DNA of 16,176 nt from assembly GCA_934511365.1 (NCBI GenBank), contig CAKSWC010000025.1, positions 1 through 16,176 of the forward strand, read 5' to 3'. Origin of the DNA: an uncultured Eubacteriales bacterium (GTDB lineage: Bacteria; Bacillota; Clostridia; Oscillospirales; Acutalibacteraceae). Below are positions 1-3,348 of this stretch, one piece after another. Each line of letters opens with the position of its first letter. The stretch's first letter is position 1. The notes beneath the pieces are model-generated. The model saw nothing but the letters and a program-made list of their open reading frames with translations, was not told the DNA's origin and made no database searches. The translations under genes were made by a program, and so were the position numbers.

Positions 1-1004
1 GCGGTATAAGTTTGGTTTTGAGCACCGGAAGTAAGGGGATCAATAACGTCCGGAGTCCAACCTTTAAATATATAGTGATTATTCTCGTCAGAATCTTTTT
101 TCGCAGACGGTCTGGCAGGTGACTTTCCGTAATCATATGGCGTCGGACCGGACAGCACCGTTCCGTCATGGTTTTTGAAAGTGACATTATAATCAAAAAC
201 AATAATCGTACATTTTTTAGTTTTAGAGGTCAAACCGGAAAACGAAGCAGTAACAGTAACATCATAGTTGTTTGACGCATTTGACTTTGCGTTAGTTGCG
301 GTTATTTTGTTATTACTGAACGTAACTTTGTCATCACGATTGGCTGTAAATGTAGGATCCTGATACCAAGATACACCGTACTGATCATATATCGTTGCGG
401 TATATGCATTACTTGAAACAGAACCGCCGGCATTTGTCGGAACGGTCAACGAAGTTGAACCGCCGCCGATATCACTAATTTTAGTTGCTTTGGGGTATTT
501 ATCATTCGCTACATTATGTGAAATAGTTCTTTTTGATTGACCAAGTCCACCACCTTTTGCCTCAAAGCTATAATTATCTATTTCGGTCCATTTACTGTTG
601 TCACTGGAAACATACAATGTAAACGTAGCCTTCCAGTTTCTTTTAACAAATATAGTCCATGCAATAAGTATATCACAACTTATCTTTGTCGGAAAGCCGC
701 TAACCGAGCCAAAATTCAAAGTGTTTTTTCCTGAATCCTCAGCCCACTTGTAGCTGGCAGTTTTAGTGGTTGTTCTTTCATCACTGCTTGTACCATTGTT
801 TCCCTTGTAAGAAAGCGTAAATGACAAATCCTTATTATCGCCAACATCACAAGTGTCTGTTGTATTGACTTCGAGCTTTACATAGTAGCTACCCGCCGTT
901 GCAGCTTTAGCTTCCGGTGCAACGAACACCCAGGTAGTCATAACCATGAGGGTAGCAAGGAAAACGGAAAGCGCCTTTTTCCCCGTTCGTGTGAATTTTT
1001 TCAT
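1..1004 (-). CDS. Secreted surface protein with Ig-like region and InlB B-type repeat (3' end outside window)
   Basis: The frame is open from the ATG at 1004 to the left edge: 334 codons with no stop, so the C-terminus and any anchor are not visible. The ATG follows AGGTGG by about 8 nt. Residues 1-35 form a Gram-positive signal peptide: KKFTRTGKK, a hydrophobic core at about 11-28, then AKAA. Residues 36-165 are a Thr/Ser-rich beta-type region I do not recognise. Residues 180-270 look like a bacterial Ig-like (Big_2-type) domain, ending in a run like KTKKCTIIVFD. Residues 271-318 match the Listeria-Bacteroides (Flg_new/InlB B) repeat: YNVTFKNHDGTVL, a Y-x-Y-G step, then YIFKGWTP. Such repeats are known in adhesins and other wall proteins of gut Firmicutes. 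I infer a cell-surface or secreted protein; ligand and anchoring are unknown. A sigma-A-type promoter lies at 1224-1253. Confidence 0.85.
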   Translation of the reverse strand, partial: MKKFTRTGKKALSVFLATLMVMTTWVFVAPEAKAATAGSYYVKLEVNTTDTCDVGDNKDLSFTLSYKGNNGTSSDERTTTKTASYKWAEDSGKNTLNFGSVSGFPTKISCDILIAWTIFVKRNWKATFTLYVSSDNSKWTEIDNYSFEAKGGGLGQSKRTISHNVANDKYPKATKISDIGGGSTSLTVPTNAGGSVSSNAYTATIYDQYGVSWYQDPTFTANRDDKVTFSNNKITATNAKSNASNNYDVTVTASFSGLTSKTKKCTIIVFDYNVTFKNHDGTVLSGPTPYDYGKSPARPSAKKDSDENNHYIFKGWTPDVIDPLTSGAQNQTYT

Positions 1005-1253
1005 TATTCTTCCACCTTTCATAATAATGAATTTGATTTATGTCAACGGTTTTTGTTACCGATTGTTAAGGGGGCAAGTCCGCTCATAGGGACGCCTCAC
1101 GAGATGCCCCTATATTTTAAAGCAGAGGGAATAATGTTTTCCAAAGGAAAACATTCAAGGGGTACCCCTTGAGCGAGGAAATAAATCTTTGCACAAGCGC
1201 AGACAATATAAAGATACAGGTTGATTATATCTCTTTTTGCAACAAGATGTCAA
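1005..1253 (-). promoter_or_regulatory. Promoter and long palindrome-rich 5' leader of the surface protein gene
   Basis: Read on the minus strand, TTGACA (1248-1253) and TATAAT (1224-1229) are separated by 18 bp, placing the transcript start near 1217 and giving a leader of about 210 nt. In it lie a perfect 18-bp palindrome TCAAGGGGTACCCCTTGA (1155-1172), a 10-bp perfect hairpin with arms AATGTTTTCC and GGAAAACATT (1133-1155, loop AAA), and an imperfect 26-bp palindrome (1087-1112). The right part of the last can instead pair with 1071-1076 (GGGGCA with TGCCCC 1105-1110), so two folds compete. No known riboswitch was recognised. The palindromes could be small intergenic repeats of the REP type rather than a regulator. 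Confidence 0.55.
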
Positions 1254-1363
1254 CCGTTTATTAATATTTTGTTCACACAAAAAAATCCCTGATTTTTGTT
1301 GATAATGACGAAAAAGGGCAGCAATTTTTGGAATAACGTCCGAAATCACCTGAACAAAAACAA

Positions 1364-1385
1364 CCGCTTGACAAAATGCAAGCGG
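1364..1385 (-). terminator. Terminator of toxin mRNA, copy 1, overlapping the antitoxin promoter
   Basis: On the minus strand CCGCTTG and CAAGCGG form a 7-bp stem with an 8-nt loop, directly followed by TTGTTTTTGTT. That is an intrinsic terminator layout. It lies beyond the whole antitoxin gene, so a toxin transcript ending here would span about 1645 to 1355. The same arrangement occurs in copy 2. Confidence 0.6.
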
Positions 1386-1396
1386 CTGTGTATAAT
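1368..1396 (+). promoter_or_regulatory. Antitoxin RNA promoter, copy 1
   Basis: TTGACA (1368-1373) and TATAAT (1391-1396) with a 17-bp spacer form a fully consensus sigma-A promoter. It points right and would start transcription near 1403. Its -35 box lies inside an inverted repeat, CCGCTTG (1364-1370) and CAAGCGG (1379-1385), which on the other strand works as a terminator stem. Confidence 0.85.
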
Positions 1397-1402
1397 ATAG
1401 AT

Positions 1403-1490
1403 AAAGAGGTGCCGCAGTAAGCGGTTACTCCCTTTTGATGGGTTTAAAGAAACACCGCCAAAGTGGAGACTGGCGGTGTTTCTTACTTTT
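1403..1490 (+). ncRNA. Antitoxin RNA of the holin-like toxin, copy 1
   Basis: From the consensus promoter a transcript of about 88 nt would end at a 14-bp perfect hairpin (arms 1447-1460 and 1471-1484, loop AAGTGGAGAC) followed by ACTTTTT. The 5' part can form a small hairpin with CCGC and GCGG around AGTAA. No conserved reading frame exists: the 19-codon frame from 1438 is absent in copy 2. The RNA is antisense to the 3' untranslated part of the toxin mRNA. I infer that it acts as a type I antitoxin, as RatA and SR4 do for TxpA and BsrG in Bacillus. Both ends are estimated from the promoter and hairpin. Confidence 0.75.
1447..1490. terminator. Bidirectional hairpin, antitoxin terminator (copy 1)
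   Basis: A 14-bp perfect stem, AAGAAACACCGCCA with TGGCGGTGTTTCTT, encloses a 10-nt loop. The downstream T-run suits termination in the plus direction. Reading left the T-rich stretch is only the stem's own TTTCTT, so the toxin transcript may well pass through. Confidence 0.8.
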
Positions 1491-1499
1491 TATGTAAGA

Positions 1500-1592
1500 T
1501 TACTTGTCTTTGCCAAAAATATCGTAGCAAAGAGAGATGACTGCGACCAGCAGGCTCAGAATTGCAATCAATTCCAAAAGCGTAACCGTCAT
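1500..1592 (-). CDS. Holin-like type I toxin, copy 1 (30 aa)
   Basis: This is a 30-residue peptide: MTVTLLELIAILSLLVAVI, then SLCYDIFGKDK. It has an acidic residue near the N-terminus (E7), one hydrophobic membrane segment (about 5-23) and a short charged tail. That pattern fits the small holin-like toxins (Hol_Tox/TxpA/BsrG type) that insert in the membrane. I chose the ATG at 1592 because GGAGG at 1601-1605 sits 8 nt upstream; the in-frame ATG at 1598 is only 2 nt from it. CTCCTC in the leader pairs with GAGGAG of the ribosome site (1602-1617), so the mRNA hides its own start. The 31-residue paralogue lies at 1833-1928. Family assignment is by pattern only. Confidence 0.8.
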   Translation of the reverse strand: MTVTLLELIAILSLLVAVISLCYDIFGKDK

Positions 1593-1650
1593 TGCCATCA
1601 CCTCCTCTGTTGAGGAGCAACCGCCTACCGTTTCACACGGCACCTGAATT

Positions 1651-1679
1651 ATTTTACCATGTGAGTCATATTTTGTCAA
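1651..1679 (-). promoter_or_regulatory. Toxin promoter, copy 1
   Basis: On the minus strand TTGACA (1674-1679) and TAAAAT (1651-1656) are separated by 17 bp. Transcription would start near 1645, giving a leader of about 53 nt. The promoter diverges from the copy 2 antitoxin promoter; the two -35 boxes are 15 bp apart. Confidence 0.8.
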
Positions 1680-1694
1680 TATAAAAACAACCGC

Positions 1695-1723
1695 TTGACA
1701 AAATGCAAGCGGCTGTGTATAAT
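1695..1723 (+). promoter_or_regulatory. Antitoxin RNA promoter, copy 2
   Basis: TTGACA (1695-1700) and TATAAT (1718-1723) with a 17-bp spacer are identical to copy 1, including the surrounding CCGCTTG/CAAGCGG inverted repeat (1691-1712). On the minus strand that repeat is followed by TTGTTTTTATAT and can terminate the copy 2 toxin mRNA. Confidence 0.85.
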
Positions 1724-1729
1724 ATAGAT

Positions 1730-1820
1730 AAAGAGGTGCCGCAGTAAGCGGTTACTCCAAGATTTTGGTATTTATTGAGAAACACCGCCATCCGGAAAGT
1801 GGGCGGTGTTTCTTACTTTA
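1730..1820 (+). ncRNA. Antitoxin RNA of the holin-like toxin, copy 2
   Basis: The first 30 or so bases match copy 1 exactly up to GCGGTTACTCC (1748-1758); then the sequences diverge. A 12-bp perfect hairpin (arms 1778-1789 and 1802-1813, loop ATCCGGAAAGTG) followed by TTACTTTA would end the RNA. The stems of the two copies are nearly the same but the loops differ. I infer that the loops could make each antitoxin specific for its own toxin mRNA. Ends are estimated. Confidence 0.72.
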
Positions 1821-1832
1821 TGTTAAGAAATC

Positions 1833-1928
1833 TTACTTCTGATTGCTGCTAAAAATTAAGTAACAAACAGTGATGACGTCAACAAGTAACGTGAGAACTG
1901 CAATCAGTTCCATGAGTGTTATTGTCAT
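1833..1928 (-). CDS. Holin-like type I toxin, copy 2 (31 aa)
   Basis: This is a 31-residue peptide beginning MTITLMELIAVLTLLVDVI and ending VCYLIFSSNQK. It is clearly a paralogue of the 1500-1592 toxin: MT-V/I-TL-x-ELIA-x-L-x-LLV-x-VI and a CY-x-IF segment are shared. It keeps E7 but has an extra Asp inside the membrane segment (D17, where copy 1 has Ala) and no Lys pair near the end. The start at 1928 is 8 nt from GGAGG (1937-1941); the ATG at 1934 is too close. CCTCC and GGAGG pair around a GCAA tetraloop and would occlude the ribosome site. The protein is predicted to insert in the membrane; whether the Asp weakens toxicity is unknown. Confidence 0.8.
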   Translation of the reverse strand: MTITLMELIAVLTLLVDVITVCYLIFSSNQK

Positions 1929-1985
1929 TGCCATCACCTCCTTGCGGAGGAGCAACCGCCTACCGTTTCACACGGCACCTGAATT

Positions 1986-2014
1986 ATTTTACCATGTGAG
2001 TCATATTTTATCAA
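1986..2014 (-). promoter_or_regulatory. Toxin promoter, copy 2
   Basis: On the minus strand TTGATA (2009-2014) and TAAAAT (1986-1991) are 17 bp apart. The spacer and -10 box match copy 1, but the -35 box differs at one base (TTGATA instead of TTGACA), so this toxin may be transcribed less strongly. Confidence 0.72.
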
Positions 2015-2023
2015 GAAATAATT

Positions 2024-2051
2024 AAACCGCCCGGATTTTTCCGAGCGGTTT
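2024..2051 (-). terminator. Intrinsic terminator after the 2073-3008 gene
   Basis: On the minus strand arms of 12 nt (AAACCGCTCGGA and TCCGGGCGGTTT, one G-T pair) close an A-rich 4-nt loop and are followed by AATTATTTC. The hairpin lies 21 nt past the stop codon. Confidence 0.75.
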
Positions 2052-2072
2052 TGTTTTGCGTTTAAACTGCAA

Positions 2073-3008
2073 TTAATAAGTGATTTCAAAGGTGTCGTCA
2101 AGCTGACCCTTGATTGAAAGCGAAAGCTGAGCAACAAGCTTTCCGGTGCCGCTTCCCTCAAGAGGAAGAACAAGGTGAAGCTTTGTGAGGTTTCCGCTTC
2201 CGTCAACGGTGGCTTCGATTGTTGCGCCGGGATAGGTCATGTCAGCCTTGGTGATCTTTGCGCCTGCGGGAAGCTGAAGGGTCGCAAGGTTGAGCGGATC
2301 CATTGCGGTCATGTGGCTTGTGGGGTTGGTGCTCTGGCCGGTTTCGCCGTCAAAAGTTGCCTGTTCGCTCTTGAACTTGAGGGTCATCTTATAGCCTGGA
2401 CCCTCTGCGGCTGCTGTTGCGGATGCAAGGTCATTTTCGGTAACGGCAGCTTCTCTGTCGGCGGGAACGATGTATGTGCTAACGGTCTTTTCCTCGCCCT
2501 TTGAGTTTGCGCCCTTGCCTTCGGTGAAGGTGATGGTCTCATTGGTATCGGTCATGAAAGTCTTAAGAAGATCCGTAACCTTGTTTGTGAGGAAGGAAAC
2601 GGAGCAGTCCGTGCATTCCATGGTGACGGAGCCGATCTTGTGAACAGTGATGTTCTTCTGCTGCTTAAGAGCATTGACAACTTCGTTATACTTTGCGGCA
2701 ATTTCCTTCGGTGATGAAGGAATTGCGGACGGTGCGCCGGTGCTTGAGTTGTCGGCGGGCTTGTCTGCTGCTGCACTTGATGCCGGAGCTGCGGTTGTTG
2801 ATTCAGCCGGAGCCTGTGACGGGGTCGGTGTGGGAGTCGGAGTCGGAGTGGGTGTTGCGCTTGATGATGCGGATGCATTCGCGGCAGCGCTTGCGCCGTC
2901 AACCTTAACGTCAATGGTGATTCCCTTTGAGGTACCGAGACCGAAGCCCGCAAGGAAAACAATGATTCCAGCAAGAACGACTGCGATAACTTTGAGTTCT
3001 TTTTTCAT
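2073..3008 (-). CDS. Membrane-anchored protein with Thr-Pro linker, function unknown
   Basis: This 311-residue protein is one I do not recognise. Residues 1-6 are basic (MKKELK), followed by a single hydrophobic segment at 7-26, so it is a type II anchored or secreted protein; there is no lipobox. Residues 35-100 are low complexity: Ala/Ser stretches and six Thr-Pro pairs (52-63), typical of a flexible wall-spanning linker. Residues 100-311 form a folded, probably extracytoplasmic domain with a CxxC pair (C132, C135) and several beta-like stretches ending DDTFEITY. Start support is AGGAG about 10 nt before the ATG. A promoter at 3094-3122 and a terminator at 2024-2051 make it a one-gene unit, divergent from copA. 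A link to copper is possible only by position. Confidence 0.88.
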   Translation of the reverse strand: MKKELKVIAVVLAGIIVFLAGFGLGTSKGITIDVKVDGASAAANASASSSATPTPTPTPTPTPSQAPAESTTAAPASSAAADKPADNSSTGAPSAIPSSPKEIAAKYNEVVNALKQQKNITVHKIGSVTMECTDCSVSFLTNKVTDLLKTFMTDTNETITFTEGKGANSKGEEKTVSTYIVPADREAAVTENDLASATAAAEGPGYKMTLKFKSEQATFDGETGQSTNPTSHMTAMDPLNLATLQLPAGAKITKADMTYPGATIEATVDGSGNLTKLHLVLPLEGSGTGKLVAQLSLSIKGQLDDTFEITY

Positions 3009-3032
3009 TTTGGATTGCTCCTTTCAAAATTG

Positions 3033-3122
3033 ACCGCACATGTCGTTTCGTGCGGTGAAATGCTCTCTGCTTTCCAGAGAATCTTACCTAACAAAAATAC
3101 AATAATTCGCAAAAAAAGTCAA
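3033..3122 (-). promoter_or_regulatory. Promoter and leader hairpins of the 2073-3008 gene
   Basis: On the minus strand TTGACT (3117-3122) and TATTTT (3094-3099) with 17 bp between them point to a start near 3087. The leader carries two hairpins: TCTCTG with CAGAGA around 3064-3080, and ACCGCAC (3033-3039) with GTGCGGT (3050-3056). The second ends about 10 nt upstream of the ribosome site. Confidence 0.6.
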
Positions 3123-3152
3123 GGCTTTTTGCATAAACTTATTCATTTTGAC

Positions 3153-3177
3153 CCAAATATTTTTGAAAAATATTTGG
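3153..3177. repeat. Perfect 25-bp palindrome between divergent genes
   Basis: CCAAATATTTTT (3153-3164), G, then AAAAATATTTGG (3166-3177): two 12-bp arms around one base. It lies just upstream of the minus-strand promoter (3094-3122) and about 100 bp upstream of the copA promoter. It is too far from either stop codon to be a terminator of a known gene. An operator or cruciform-prone AT-rich site is possible. Confidence 0.7.
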
Positions 3178-3277
3178 CAAGACGAATTTTATTCATTTAT
3201 ATCGGATTTTTGTGCATGAATAACGAAAAATAACACAGTCTCCGCAAAAAATTCTTTCAGTTGAATGAACTTTCAAC

Positions 3278-3306
3278 TTGCAATTCCTACCTGATAGGTA
3301 TATAAT
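3278..3306 (+). promoter_or_regulatory. copA promoter with palindromic operator in the spacer
   Basis: TTGCAA (3278-3283) and TATAAT (3301-3306) are 17 bp apart. The perfect palindrome TACCTGATAGGTA (3288-3300) fills most of the spacer and touches the -10 box. Copper ATPase genes of Firmicutes are known to be repressed by CsoR or CopY, and CsoR sites have a TACC...GGTA-like core; the 17-bp spacer argues against a MerR-type activator. No regulator gene is in the window. The regulator's identity is an inference. Confidence 0.65.
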
Positions 3307-3348
3307 AGCCCTGTAAAGCGAAATGATTAATCAAAAAGGTGATTTTCA

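Larger units (their letters stand above)
1364..1679. other. Type I toxin-antitoxin module, copy 1
   Basis: This unit holds an antitoxin RNA gene reading right, a holin-like toxin gene reading left, a shared bidirectional hairpin (1447-1484) and the toxin promoter (1651-1679). The same layout recurs 327 bp further on (1691-2014). The antitoxin promoters and first 30 or so transcribed bases are identical in the two copies, whereas toxin coding sequence and hairpin loop have diverged. This is therefore a tandem duplication in which the loops and the toxin diverge while the leaders are conserved. Confidence 0.8.
1691..2014. other. Type I toxin-antitoxin module, copy 2
   Basis: This is the second unit of the tandem duplication, with the same order of elements as copy 1: toxin terminator and antitoxin promoter, antitoxin RNA, hairpin, toxin gene, toxin leader and toxin promoter. 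Confidence 0.8.

Noticed and set aside
537..734. Plus-strand frame of 65 codons
   Set aside because: It lies antisense inside the surface protein gene (1-1004), which has a signal peptide, domains and a ribosome site.
1403..1431. Direct antisense pairing between antitoxin 5' end and toxin leader, as in Fst/par
   Set aside because: The shared blocks have the same sense in both RNAs, so they cannot pair with each other; only the 3' overlap and the toxin mRNA's own ends are complementary.
1438..1497. 19-codon frame within the copy 1 antitoxin RNA
   Set aside because: Its ATG and reading frame are missing in copy 2 and it runs through the terminator stem, so the transcript is better read as non-coding.
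1934..2206. 90-codon minus-strand frame
   Set aside because: It runs across a toxin leader, two promoters and a terminator and overlaps the 2073-3008 gene; no ribosome site or domain.
2820..2870. GTCGGA/GTGGGT-type short repeats, looked at as a CRISPR or VNTR
   Set aside because: They simply encode Thr-Pro pairs; there are no spacers. Copy-number variation remains possible but cannot be seen from one sequence.
2552..3033. Long frames on both strands overlapping the Thr-Pro coding region
   Set aside because: They are produced by the repetitive GC-rich codons of the linker; the 311-residue frame has the promoter, ribosome site and signal anchor.
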